Part shown: positions 24,988 through 34,044 of the stretch, one piece after another
How the letters are laid out: each line of letters starts with the position of its first letter
How positions within the stretch are numbered: position 1 is the first letter of the stretch
Source: SURF-24 sp964537965
GTDB taxonomy: Bacteria > Bacteroidota > Ignavibacteria > Ignavibacteriales > SURF-24
Assembly (NCBI GenBank): GCA_964537965.1
Contig: CAZIDB010000003.1
Span: 1 to 46,839 of the forward strand
Direction: 5' to 3'
Length of the DNA stretch: 46,839 nt
Notes under the pieces: model-generated
The model's database searches: none
What the model was told of the DNA's origin: nothing
Seen by the model: only the letters and a program-made list of their open reading frames with translations
Position numbers and translations under genes: made by a program

Positions 24988-25346
24988 TGGCTTCATTCAG
25001 AAAAGAAAAAGTTGCCAAGCTGTTAAAAGAAGAAATAAGTTTAATATTTCAGAACAAGCTTAAAGATCCGGCTTTTGGTTTAATAACTATTACAAACGTT
25101 ACCATTAGCCCAGATCTTAGAATTGCTAAAGTATATTTTTCCGTTTATGAGCGCGGTAAAAGAAAACTTGTTGTTGAAAAAATTGACGAAGTAAAACCGC
25201 TGATCCGCAGTGAACTTGCTCACAGAATTCAGCTCCGCTTTACTCCTGAGCTGGAATTCTTTCTTGATGATACGCTTGACTACGTTGAGAAAATTGAAGG
25301 ACTATTTAAAAAGATACACGAGAATGATAAACCGGCTGAATTGTAA
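24987..25346 (+). CDS. rbfA: Ribosome-binding factor A
   Basis: 119 residues with KH-like fold: FRKEKVAKLLKEEISLIFQN, ITITNVTISPDLRIAKVYFS and HRIQLRFTPELEFFLDDTLD are family hallmarks. It assists 16S rRNA 5'-end maturation and cold adaptation. Translationally coupled to infB; overlaps truB by 23 nt. Confidence 0.94.
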   Translation: MASFRKEKVAKLLKEEISLIFQNKLKDPAFGLITITNVTISPDLRIAKVYFSVYERGKRKLVVEKIDEVKPLIRSELAHRIQLRFTPELEFFLDDTLDYVEKIEGLFKKIHENDKPAEL

Positions 25347-25938
25347 TCTTGCTGATGCTGATTTTGAAAAAGGTGAAGTACTGCTTATTGACAAAGAAGT
25401 AAAACGTCCCTCTTTCAGTATCATTTATAAATTGCGCAAAGCGATTGGTGTAAAAAAAATAGGGCATGCCGGCACTCTCGATCCGTTCGCTTCCGGATTA
25501 TTAATTGTGTGCACCGGCAAAAAAACAAAAGAAATTGATTCGTTCCAGGGACTTGAGAAAACTTATACCGGTACAATTACGTTAGGTAAGAAAACCCGGT
25601 CGATGGATTCTGAAACTGAAGTGCTGGAATGTAAAAGTCTTGATGGAATTGACGAACAGAAAATTATAGAAGCCAAAGAATCATTCGTTGGCAATATTCT
25701 ACAATTGCCGCCAATGTACTCGGCGGTTAAACATAAAGGCAAAGCGCTTTACAAGTACGCAAGAAAAGGTGTGGAAATAAAACGCGAACCACGAGAAGTG
25801 AAAGTAAACAGTTTTAANNNNNNNNNNNNNNNNNNNNNNNNNNNNNNNNNNNNNNNNNNNNNNNNNNNNNNNNNNNNNNNNNNNNNNNNNNNNNNNNNNN
25901 NNNNNNNNNNNNNNNNNATTGAACCAATGAACATATAG
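25324..25938 (+). CDS. truB: tRNA pseudouridine(55) synthase TruB, interrupted by gap
   Basis: Forms pseudouridine 55 in tRNA. The N-terminal part is clear: LLIDKEVKRPSFSI, KKIGHAGTLDPFASGLL with catalytic D53, QLPPMYSAVKHKGKALYKYA. From 25818 to 25917 the sequence is 100 N, then only IEPMNI and a stop remain in the assumed frame. As drawn the protein has 204 residues, shorter than the usual 230-300, so the gap is probably larger than 100 bp. Start: the ATG at 25324 inside rbfA is the closest in-frame ATG. The stop abuts the ribF ATG. Confidence 0.85.
   Translation: MINRLNCNLADADFEKGEVLLIDKEVKRPSFSIIYKLRKAIGVKKIGHAGTLDPFASGLLIVCTGKKTKEIDSFQGLEKTYTGTITLGKKTRSMDSETEVLECKSLDGIDEQKIIEAKESFVGNILQLPPMYSAVKHKGKALYKYARKGVEIKREPREVKVNSFXXXXXXXXXXXXXXXXXXXXXXXXXXXXXXXXXXIEPMNI
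25818..25917. other. Assembly gap (100 N)
   Basis: Run of exactly 100 N inside truB. The round length suggests a scaffolding placeholder, so real size and reading frame across it are unknown. Confidence 0.98.
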
Positions 25939-26877
25939 ATGAAAGTATTTAATAACATAGAACAGATTTCGAAAGACGAAAATACTGTTTTAACAATCGG
26001 AACATTTGATGGCTTCCATATCGGTCATCAGGAAATTATTAGTTCAGTTGTAGACAATGCAAGAAAGAATAATAGCAGGAGTTTTATTATAACATTTGAG
26101 CCTCATCCGAGAAGCGTAGTATCAAAAGATTATGATGTAAAACTACTTACAACTATAAATGAAAAGCTTGAATTGTTTGAAAAAGCCGGTATTGAAAATG
26201 TTCTTATTATAAATTTTACACAGGAATTTTCTAAACTTACTGCTGAAGAATTTGTAAGTGAATACCTTGTAGATAAAATTGGTATCAACAGTATTTTACT
26301 TGGACATGACCATAAACTTGGTAAAGACCGAGCGAGCGGTGAAGATAAAATTAAAGAACTTGGCGCAAAGTATAATTTTAATGTTGTACCTGTAAGCGCA
26401 GTTCAGATTGATGGTGAAATTATAAGCAGCACTAAAGTAAGAAATGCTCTTTTAAATGATGAACTTGAAAAAGCAAATAAATTTCTTGGAAGAGATTATT
26501 CAATTAATGGTAAAGTAGTTGAAGGTGCCAAACGCGGCAGAACGCTTGGCTTTCCAACTGCAAACATTAATCCTGATAGCCCGCATAAAATTATTCCTTC
26601 CAACGGAATTTATTTCGTTGAGTGTTTTGTAAGGAAACAGAAATATTTCGGATTATTAAATATCGGTACAAGACCGACATTTGATGACTCTGCAAAAGTG
26701 ATACTGGAAGTGTATTTGTACGACTTTGCCGGTGATATTTACGGTGAAGATATTTCTGTGATATTGTTGAAAAGGATGAGAGATGAACTGAAATATAATT
26801 CTAAGGAAGAGCTTATTACTCAAATGAATATTGATAAACAAAACGGAATTGAATTAATAAAGAATATAACTAACTAA
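25939..26877 (+). CDS. ribF: Bifunctional riboflavin kinase / FAD synthetase
   Basis: 312 residues. The N-terminal FMN adenylyltransferase domain has GTFDGFHIGHQ (about 23-33) and a second nucleotidyltransferase motif ISSTKVRNAL. The C-terminal riboflavin kinase domain has KRGRTLGFPTANI (about 198-210) and NGIYFV. Makes FMN and FAD from riboflavin. Directly follows truB without spacing, a common bacterial order. Confidence 0.95.
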   Translation: MKVFNNIEQISKDENTVLTIGTFDGFHIGHQEIISSVVDNARKNNSRSFIITFEPHPRSVVSKDYDVKLLTTINEKLELFEKAGIENVLIINFTQEFSKLTAEEFVSEYLVDKIGINSILLGHDHKLGKDRASGEDKIKELGAKYNFNVVPVSAVQIDGEIISSTKVRNALLNDELEKANKFLGRDYSINGKVVEGAKRGRTLGFPTANINPDSPHKIIPSNGIYFVECFVRKQKYFGLLNIGTRPTFDDSAKVILEVYLYDFAGDIYGEDISVILLKRMRDELKYNSKEELITQMNIDKQNGIELIKNITN

Positions 26878-26881
26878 TTTC

Positions 26882-26899
26882 TCCCGGATTCGTCTGGGA
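26882..26899 (+). other. Small hairpin in the ribF-rpsO gap
   Basis: TCCCGG / CTGGGA six-bp stem (one G-U) with loop ATTCGT, 29 nt ahead of the rpsO start. Could be a partial terminator, or part of an S15 feedback site; S15 autoregulation through its own leader is known in other bacteria. Confidence 0.35.
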
Positions 26900-26927
26900 T
26901 TATATTAAAATATAAAGGAGTAACACA

Positions 26928-27197
26928 ATGCCTATTACAAAAGAAGAAAAGCTCGAGTTAATCAAAAAGTTCGGTAAAAGCGAAACAGACAGCGGTACAT
27001 CCGAAGTTCAGATCGCTATCCTTACAAAAAGAATTAATGATTTAACCGGTCACTTTGCTTCACACAAAAAAGATCACCACTCAAGAAGAGGATTGATGAT
27101 GATGGTTGGTAAAAGAAGAAGATTATTAGACTATCTTGCTTCTAAAGATATTGAACGCTACAGAAGAATAATTAAAGAATTAAACATAAGGAAGTAG
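26928..27197 (+). CDS. rpsO: 30S ribosomal protein S15
   Basis: 89 residues, the standard length. Family hallmarks: GTSEVQIAILTKRINDLTGH, HKKDHHSRRGL and KRRRLLDYLASKD. Strong AAAGGAG ribosome binding site. rpsO-pnp is a conserved pair; pnp starts 7 nt later. Confidence 0.97.
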   Translation: MPITKEEKLELIKKFGKSETDSGTSEVQIAILTKRINDLTGHFASHKKDHHSRRGLMMMVGKRRRLLDYLASKDIERYRRIIKELNIRK

Positions 27198-27204
27198 GAA
27201 TTAA

Positions 27205-29355
27205 ATGATAAATAAAACTGAAGTTGAAATCGGTGGTAAGATTCTAACTCTTGAGACTGGCAGATTTGCTAAGCAGGCTGATGGTGCGGTTATGGTTCGG
27301 TACGGAGATACGATGGTTCTTGTTACTGCCGTTGCATCAGACGAGGCAAAAGAAGATCAAGACTTTTTCCCACTTTCAGTTGAATACAGAGAAAAATCTT
27401 CTGCTGCCGGTAAAATACCGGGCGGGTTTTTTAAACGCGAAGGTAAACCTTCTGAAAAAGAAATTCTTAGTGCAAGGCTAATTGACAGACCAATAAGACC
27501 TTTGTTCGATGATAATTTCAAAAACGAAACACAGGTTGTTTCATTCGTTTATTCATTTGACGGAGAAAACGAAGCTGACGTTATTGGTGCCTGTGCCGCT
27601 TCTGCCGCTTTAACAATTTCAAGAATTCCATTTCTTGAACCAATCGGCGAAGTTAGAGTTGGAAGAATTGACAAACAACTTATTGTTAATCCAACTTTAT
27701 CTCAAATTGAATACAGTGATTTTGAAATAGTTGTTGCCGGAACAGAAACATCAATTATGATGGTTGAAGGCGAAGCTAATGAAATTAACGAAGCAGAATT
27801 CCTGGAAGCACTGCAATTTGCTCACGAAGAAATCAAGAAGATAGTTAAAATTCAACATGAACTTAGAGCATTATGCGGTAAACCGAAAATGGAAGTTCCG
27901 GTTAAAACTGTAGATCAGGCTCTTATTGATGAAGTTAATGCTCTTGCATATGAAAAATATAAAGAAGTAGTTGCAACCGTTCTTGCAAAAGAAGAACGCT
28001 CTGCAAAGAATAAAGAAATTTTTACTTTGGTTTGGGATAGCTTAAAAGAAAAATATCCTGAAAGTGAAAAAGTAATAAAAGAACTGCTTCACGATATTGA
28101 AAAAGAACTTATGCGTAAACGTATTCTTGAAGAAGGAATTCGTTTGGATGGAAGAAATACAACACAGGTTCGCCCAATTACTATTGAACTTGAAGTGCTT
28201 CCAAGAACACATGGTTCTGCATTATTCACAAGAGGCGAAACCCAAAGCTTAACAACTCTTACTTTAGGCACCAAAGATGATGAACAAATTATTGATGGTT
28301 TACAGGAAGAGTATAAGAAAAGATTTTTGCTTCATTATAACTTCCCACCATTCTCTGTTGGAGAAGTTGGCAGAATGAGCGGCGTTGGCAGAAGAGAAGT
28401 TGGGCATGGTAATCTTGCTGAACGATCTATCAAAAAACTTATGCCGGATGAAACCAAGTTCCCGTATGTGGTAAGATTAAATTCAGACATACTTGAATCA
28501 AACGGTTCATCATCAATGGCAACCGTTTGTGCGGGTTCATTGGCTTGTATGGACGGAGGCGTTCCTTTAACAAAACAATGTGCGGGAATTGCAATGGGTC
28601 TTGTTAAAGAAGGCGATCAGTATAAAGTGTTAACTGATATTCTCGGCAACGAAGATCATCTTGGTGATATGGATTTTAAAGTTGCGGGAACTTCAGATGG
28701 TATTACTGCAATCCAGATGGATATTAAAATCCAGGGAATATCATTTGAAATAATGGAGAAAGCATTAGAACAAGCAAAACAGGGAAGATATCACATTCTT
28801 GGAATTATGAATGAAGCAATTGCTAAACCAAGAGATACAGTTTCCAAATTTGCTCCAAGCCTGCTTTCAATTAAAATTCATACAGATCAAATAGGAATGC
28901 TGATTGGCCCCGGCGGTAAAACAGTTCAGGGTCTTCAGAAAACTTTTGGCGTTGATATTAATATTGAAGAAGACGGCACTGTTCATATTGCTTCTGCAAA
29001 CAGTGATAACGCAAAGAAGTGCAAAGAATACATTAAACTTATGACTTCCGCACCTGAAATTGGTGAAGTGTATGAAGGCAAGGTAACCAAGATCCTTGAT
29101 TTTGGTGCCGTTGTAGAATTCCTGCCTAACAAGGAAGGATTAATGCACATTTCACAAATTGACCTTAAGAAGGTTGATAAGGTAACAGATTACTTTAAAG
29201 AAGGTGACCAGGTAAAAGTAAAATTGCTTAAGATGGAAAACGGTAAATACAGCTTAAGCAGAAAAGCAATCTTGTTGGATAAAGAAAAAGCAGTTAAGAA
29301 AGAGAATGTTACACCGGCAGAAAGTGTAACAGAAAAGGAAACTGAAAATCACTAA
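27205..29355 (+). CDS. pnp: Polyribonucleotide nucleotidyltransferase (PNPase)
   Basis: 716 residues. Two RNase PH domains separated by the helical linker (RPLFDDNF in the first; EEGIRLDGRNTTQVRPI opening the second), a KH domain (about 555-615: IGMLIGPGGKTVQGL) and an S1 domain (about 620-690: GEVYEGKVTKILDFGAVVEF). Phosphorolytic 3'-5' exonuclease of the RNA degradation machinery. Followed by a GC-rich hairpin. Confidence 0.97.
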   Translation: MINKTEVEIGGKILTLETGRFAKQADGAVMVRYGDTMVLVTAVASDEAKEDQDFFPLSVEYREKSSAAGKIPGGFFKREGKPSEKEILSARLIDRPIRPLFDDNFKNETQVVSFVYSFDGENEADVIGACAASAALTISRIPFLEPIGEVRVGRIDKQLIVNPTLSQIEYSDFEIVVAGTETSIMMVEGEANEINEAEFLEALQFAHEEIKKIVKIQHELRALCGKPKMEVPVKTVDQALIDEVNALAYEKYKEVVATVLAKEERSAKNKEIFTLVWDSLKEKYPESEKVIKELLHDIEKELMRKRILEEGIRLDGRNTTQVRPITIELEVLPRTHGSALFTRGETQSLTTLTLGTKDDEQIIDGLQEEYKKRFLLHYNFPPFSVGEVGRMSGVGRREVGHGNLAERSIKKLMPDETKFPYVVRLNSDILESNGSSSMATVCAGSLACMDGGVPLTKQCAGIAMGLVKEGDQYKVLTDILGNEDHLGDMDFKVAGTSDGITAIQMDIKIQGISFEIMEKALEQAKQGRYHILGIMNEAIAKPRDTVSKFAPSLLSIKIHTDQIGMLIGPGGKTVQGLQKTFGVDINIEEDGTVHIASANSDNAKKCKEYIKLMTSAPEIGEVYEGKVTKILDFGAVVEFLPNKEGLMHISQIDLKKVDKVTDYFKEGDQVKVKLLKMENGKYSLSRKAILLDKEKAVKKENVTPAESVTEKETENH

Positions 29356-29364
29356 AAAAATACC

Positions 29365-29390
29365 GGGCGGGTTTATTCCCGCCCTGTTAA
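29365..29390 (+). terminator. Terminator after pnp
   Basis: Stem GGGCGGG (29365-29371) / CCCGCCC (29378-29384) with loop TTTATT, then TGTTAATTT. Very stable stem but imperfect T-tract; partial termination or 3'-end stabilisation is likely. Confidence 0.6.
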
Positions 29391-29420
29391 TTTATAAACA
29401 TAATTTTGGCAAGTAACAGG

Positions 29421-30488
29421 ATGAAAATCGGCAATCTGAATTTGAGCAGCAGGGCAATGCTTGCTCCAATGGCAGAAGTAACAGATGCTCCTTTCAGACA
29501 AATATGTAAGGAGTATGGTGCCGGCTTAACCTTTACACAAATGATAAGCGCCAAAGGAATAATTGAAAACTCCTTTGAATCACTCCGGTCGCTTGCATTT
29601 AACAGGAGCGAAAAACCAATTGCAGTTCAGCTGCTTGCAAACGATCCCGAATATTTAAAGAAAGCCATTTACGAGATTAAACAATTAAAGCCGGATTTAA
29701 TTGATTTAAACTGCGGTTGTTCGGTTCAGCAGGTTTGCAAATACGGTTTAGGGGCAAGTCTTTTGGATGACCCGGTTTTGCTTGGTAAACTTGTTAAGAC
29801 TATGGTTAATGCCGCAGGTGATATTCCGGTTTCAATTAAAATAAGATTGGGAAGAGATAAACAAAACATTACAGTTTTAAGAAATTCAAAAATTATAGAA
29901 GACAACGGTGCATCTGCCGTTGTTGTACACGGAAGAACAAGGTCACAAGCCTATGATGAACCTTCCGACTGGTCGTGGATTAAAAAAGTGAAAGACGAAG
30001 TTAAGATTCCTGTTATTGGAAACGGCAGCATATTTGAACCTGAAGATGCTATCGGAATGATTAACAAGACAAATTGTGACTTCGTTTTTATAAGCAGGGG
30101 CGCACTTGGCAATCCGTTTATTTTTAAAAGAATTAATTCCTTTTTTGATGAGGGAACAGAAGGAAAAGCCCCGGACATTGATGAGGTTGGCAGTGCTGCA
30201 ATCAGGCATCTTAAAATGATTATTAAAGATTCCGGTGAACCTAACGGCGTTATTAAAGCGCGTAAGCATCTTATCTGGTATTTCAGATTTTATAATGGTA
30301 CCCGGAGTTTTTCGGAAAAAATATTTGCGATTAATAATTCCGCTCAGGTTGAATTATTTATCCTGGATCATGTTCAAAAAATAAAAGACGGTTTTTATCC
30401 TGAAGAGGATTTGCAGAAAGTAAGAAAGAGTTTTAATGAACGCGTTCTCTTTTGGATTAATGATAAAAAACCGGTAACAACAGAGTAA
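29421..30488 (+). CDS. dus: tRNA-dihydrouridine synthase (Dus family)
   Basis: 355 residues. FMN-dependent reductase of tRNA uridines. The FMN-barrel start is LAPMAEVTDAPFRQICKEYG, the active-site region LIDLNCGCSVQQVCKYGLGA, then VVVHGRTRSQAYDE and PVIGNGSIFEPEDA. The active-site motif is GCS rather than the usual GCP. A TTG at 29406 would add five residues; neither start has a good ribosome binding site, so the N-terminus is uncertain. Confidence 0.88.
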   Translation: MKIGNLNLSSRAMLAPMAEVTDAPFRQICKEYGAGLTFTQMISAKGIIENSFESLRSLAFNRSEKPIAVQLLANDPEYLKKAIYEIKQLKPDLIDLNCGCSVQQVCKYGLGASLLDDPVLLGKLVKTMVNAAGDIPVSIKIRLGRDKQNITVLRNSKIIEDNGASAVVVHGRTRSQAYDEPSDWSWIKKVKDEVKIPVIGNGSIFEPEDAIGMINKTNCDFVFISRGALGNPFIFKRINSFFDEGTEGKAPDIDEVGSAAIRHLKMIIKDSGEPNGVIKARKHLIWYFRFYNGTRSFSEKIFAINNSAQVELFILDHVQKIKDGFYPEEDLQKVRKSFNERVLFWINDKKPVTTE

Positions 30489-30516
30489 TTATTCGTTCAT
30501 TAGCCGGACAGAGTTT

Positions 30517-32100
30517 ATGATTAAAGAAATCATAATTAATTCATCCACTTCGCAAACAAGAGTTGCAATTACCGAAGAAGGTAATCTTGTGGATTTTTTT
30601 GTCGATCATCCTGAAAAAAGAAGGATGGTTGGAGATATTTATCTTGGTAAAGTTGCAAGAGTTTTACCCGGCATCAAAGCCGCATTCATCAATATCGGTA
30701 TGAAGCACGATGCCTTCCTTCACTTTTCGGATATAGGCGACAGACTGGAGGGTCTGCAAACTTTATTTGATGATTCCGATCTTGATGAAGTTGAAATTGA
30801 ACCAGCTCCTTTTCAGCATGAAACAAATAAAACAGAAGTAATGGCTGAAGAGAAAGTTAAAAGGGAAATCCAGATTCCCAAGCTTCATAAAGGGCAGGAA
30901 ATTCTTGTACAGATAACCAAAGAACCTGTTGGCAACAAAGGGGTAAGAGTTACGTCATCAATTTCTTTGCCGGGCAGGTTTTGCGTACTTCTGCCGTTCG
31001 ATAACAAGATCGGCATTTCAAAAAAGATTTTTGATTTTAAAGAAAGAAGAAGATTAAAATCAATTGCCCGCGGTATCATTCCTGAGAATTGCGGACTGAT
31101 AATCCGCACTGCCGCAAAAGATCAGGCTGAAGATATATTATCTGATGACCTGAAATATCTTGTTAAAACCTGGGAAGAAATTCAGGCTTCGGTTAAAAGC
31201 GAAGAACCTCCCACGCTTGTTTACCAGGACCTTAGTACAACCAATAGTGTTATAAGAGATTTGCTTACGCCTGATGTATCAAAAGTTTTTATTGACTCAC
31301 GTAAAATGTATAAACAGATAAAATCATACGTAAGAATGGTTCAACCTTCGTTTGAGGAAAAGATTGAAGTATTTAAAGACGGTACCCCGATTTTTGAGTC
31401 ATTTAAAATTGAAGAGCAGATTAAAACACTGATGGGAAGAAAAGTACCTTTGCCAAGCGGCGGTTATATAATTATTGATCATACCGAAGCTATGGTTGTT
31501 ATTGATATTAACAGCGGAAGATATGCAGCAAAGAAAGAACAGGAATTGAATTCCCTTAAGACAGATCTTGAAGCAGCCAGGGAAATTGCAAGACAGCTTA
31601 GGCTAAGAGATATTGGCGGTTTAATAGTTTGCGATTTTATTGACCTTGAAGATGAGAAGAACAAAAAGAAAATTTACGATGAGATGAAAAAGGAATTCCG
31701 CAAGGACAGGGCAAAAGTTTCTGTTCTGCCAATGACGGAATATGGTCTTGTGCAAATTACAAGGCAGAGGATTAGAGAAAACATATTAGCTATAATGAAT
31801 GAAGTGTGCCCTTTCTGTAATGGCTCGGGATTGCTTACTAAGAGATCGAACCTGATGCATGAAATTGATGAATGGCTAAAACGCTTTAAAAGAAATTCCA
31901 GCGAGAAAAAACTTATTCTTTCTGTTCATCCTTCGCTTGGAGAAAAACTTAGAGAAGGCAAAATAAAAATGCTGACCAAGCTTCAGTTCAAATACTTAAC
32001 TAAAATAAAACTAAATGAAACCGAAACAATAAATCCCGGTACATTTAAATTTATTTCGGCAAAGACACAAAAAGATATTACACGTGATTATATTGCCTGA
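30517..32100 (+). CDS. rng: Ribonuclease G/E family endoribonuclease
   Basis: 527 residues. N-terminal S1 domain (about 35-130) with an acidic insertion (about 85-115), then the RNase H-like catalytic region with metal-binding aspartates in AMVVIDINSGRY and GLIVCDFIDLED, and the zinc-link CPFCNGSG near residue 431. Cleaves single-stranded AU-rich RNA and matures rRNA. Lacks the long C-terminal scaffold of E. coli RNase E, so it is RNase G-like in size. Confidence 0.92.
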   Translation: MIKEIIINSSTSQTRVAITEEGNLVDFFVDHPEKRRMVGDIYLGKVARVLPGIKAAFINIGMKHDAFLHFSDIGDRLEGLQTLFDDSDLDEVEIEPAPFQHETNKTEVMAEEKVKREIQIPKLHKGQEILVQITKEPVGNKGVRVTSSISLPGRFCVLLPFDNKIGISKKIFDFKERRRLKSIARGIIPENCGLIIRTAAKDQAEDILSDDLKYLVKTWEEIQASVKSEEPPTLVYQDLSTTNSVIRDLLTPDVSKVFIDSRKMYKQIKSYVRMVQPSFEEKIEVFKDGTPIFESFKIEEQIKTLMGRKVPLPSGGYIIIDHTEAMVVIDINSGRYAAKKEQELNSLKTDLEAAREIARQLRLRDIGGLIVCDFIDLEDEKNKKKIYDEMKKEFRKDRAKVSVLPMTEYGLVQITRQRIRENILAIMNEVCPFCNGSGLLTKRSNLMHEIDEWLKRFKRNSSEKKLILSVHPSLGEKLREGKIKMLTKLQFKYLTKIKLNETETINPGTFKFISAKTQKDITRDYIA

Positions 32101-32110
32101 AATGCAGATA

Positions 32111-32135
32111 CAGATTCTCAATCTGAAAGTTTTTA
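32111..32135 (+). terminator. Weak terminator after rng
   Basis: CAGATT / AATCTG stem with CTC loop (32111-32125), four more bases, then TTTTT. Plausible but weak. A TAAATTTG at 32218-32225 further on may be the -7 element of the following gene. Confidence 0.4.
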
Positions 32136-32279
32136 ACTGGATTTTAGTATAGCATATAAATGTATAACCATAGTTAATCTTTCCATCAACTTAGTTTTTT
32201 GGAATTTATATCTTTCGTAAATTTGGATGGAAATTGTAATTTGATTTCACCTTTAAACACATACTAGGACAAATCAAAA

Positions 32280-32930
32280 ATGAAATTTTTTATCGATACA
32301 GCAAAAATTTCTGAAATTAAGGAAGCCGCTTCACTTGGCATTCTTGATGGCGTAACGACAAATCCTTCATTGGTGTCTAAAGAAGGAAAAGATTTTAAAG
32401 CATTGCTTAAGGAAATTCTTGAGATTGTTGATGGTCCCGTAAGTGCAGAAGTAATTTCCGTAGACTATGACGGCATTTTAAAAGAAGCACGCGAACTTGC
32501 AGCAATGCACAGGAATATTGTTGTTAAAGTTCCTTTGATTAAGGAAGGATTGAAAGCTGTTAAGACTTTAAGCTCGGAAGGAATTAAAACGAATGTTACG
32601 TTATGCTTTTCTCCGTCCCAGGCATTGCTTGCCGCTAAAGCCGGCGCTACTTATATAAGTCCGTTTGTTGGCAGGTTGGATGATATAAGTCATGATGGTA
32701 TGGATTTAATTCAGCAAATTGTACAGATTTATGATAATTATGGTTATGCCACAGAAGTTCTTGTTGCAAGTATTCGTCATCCGCTTCACCTTGTACAGGC
32801 TGCAATGATGGGGGCTGATGTTGCAACGATGCCGTTTAATGTAATAGATAAGTTATTTAATCATCCTTTAACCGATATCGGTTTGCAGAATTTTCTGAAT
32901 GACTGGAAAAAACTAGAACAAAAAAAATAG
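32280..32930 (+). CDS. fsa: Transaldolase-like protein, fructose-6-phosphate aldolase type
   Basis: 216 residues, the short FSA/TalC class. Motifs: MKFFIDTAKISEIKEA, LDGVTTNPSLVSKEG, the Schiff-base lysine K83 in NIVVKVPL, and AGATYISPFVGRLDDI. Catalyses transaldolase or fructose-6-phosphate aldolase chemistry; small proteins of this class are often true transaldolases, so the exact activity is open. gcvT begins 4 nt after its stop. Confidence 0.9.
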   Translation: MKFFIDTAKISEIKEAASLGILDGVTTNPSLVSKEGKDFKALLKEILEIVDGPVSAEVISVDYDGILKEARELAAMHRNIVVKVPLIKEGLKAVKTLSSEGIKTNVTLCFSPSQALLAAKAGATYISPFVGRLDDISHDGMDLIQQIVQIYDNYGYATEVLVASIRHPLHLVQAAMMGADVATMPFNVIDKLFNHPLTDIGLQNFLNDWKKLEQKK

Positions 32931-32934
32931 AGTT

Positions 32935-34017
32935 ATGAAACAAACAACATTATTTAAAATTCACGAGAAACTTGGCGCTAAGATTGTTCCTTTTGCAGGA
33001 TTCATGATGCCAATTCAATATTCATCAATAATTGCAGAACACAAAGCCGTGCGTAATTCCGTTGGTGTGTTTGATGTATCCCATATGGGAGAAATTTTTG
33101 TAAAAGGTAAAAATGCTCTTGAGTTTATTCAGCATGTAACTATTAATGATGCTTCCAAATTAAATATTGGAAGAGTTCAGTACTCAGCATTCTGTTACCC
33201 TGACGGTGGGATAGTTGATGACCTGCTTGTTTATAAATTGGCCGATGATGAATTTATGCTTGTCGTGAACGCTTCCAATAAGGATAAAGATTTTGAATGG
33301 ATAAAAGAGAACAACAAGTTTGGCGTTGAACTTACAGATAAATCCGATGAATATACCTTACTTGCAGTACAGGGTCCAAAATCCCTTGAGACACTACAGA
33401 AAATTTGTAACCGCCCGCTTGATCTGGAATATTATCATTTCTTCGAAGCAAAATGTGCCGGATTGAATATGCTCATTTCACGTACAGGTTATACAGGCGA
33501 ACTTGGATTCGAATTGTATTTTAAAGCTGATGAAACTGCCGCAGAAAATATCTGGAACCGGATTTTTGAAGCAGGCGGGGAATTCGGAATTCAACCGGTT
33601 GGGCTTGGCGCAAGAGATTCATTAAGACTTGAGATGGGCTATTGTCTTTACGGTAATGATATTGACCAGACTACTAATCCGCTTGAAGCCGGTCTTGGAT
33701 GGATTACCAAGCTGAATAAAGAATCGTTTATTGGAAAAGATGCTTTGCAAAAAGTAAAAGCGGAAGGTCTTAAAAGAAAATTAGTGCCGATGATCTCTGG
33801 TGAAAAAGTTTTTCCGAGACACGGCTATGATTTGTCTGTTAACGGAAACAAAGTTGGTAATATTACAAGCGGAACAGTGAGCCCTGTTTTAGATAAAGCA
33901 ATTGCTATGGGATATGTTGATTCGGCGTTTGTAAAAGATGATGCAGTTATTAATTTTGTCGTAAGAGGCAAAGAGGTTCCTGCTGTTATAACAAAATTGC
34001 CGTTTGTTAAAAAATAG
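32935..34017 (+). CDS. gcvT: Aminomethyltransferase (glycine cleavage system T protein)
   Basis: 360 residues, normal length. KIVPFAGFMMPIQYSSIIAE, GVFDVSHMGEI, QYSAFCYPDGGIVDDLLVYK, LISRTGYTGELGFELYF and GLGARDSLRLEMG are T-protein signatures. Transfers the aminomethyl carbon of glycine to tetrahydrofolate. The other glycine cleavage genes are not in this window. Confidence 0.95.
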   Translation: MKQTTLFKIHEKLGAKIVPFAGFMMPIQYSSIIAEHKAVRNSVGVFDVSHMGEIFVKGKNALEFIQHVTINDASKLNIGRVQYSAFCYPDGGIVDDLLVYKLADDEFMLVVNASNKDKDFEWIKENNKFGVELTDKSDEYTLLAVQGPKSLETLQKICNRPLDLEYYHFFEAKCAGLNMLISRTGYTGELGFELYFKADETAAENIWNRIFEAGGEFGIQPVGLGARDSLRLEMGYCLYGNDIDQTTNPLEAGLGWITKLNKESFIGKDALQKVKAEGLKRKLVPMISGEKVFPRHGYDLSVNGNKVGNITSGTVSPVLDKAIAMGYVDSAFVKDDAVINFVVRGKEVPAVITKLPFVKK

Positions 34018-34044
34018 TTTTTAAATGTTAAAGAAAAAATTTTA

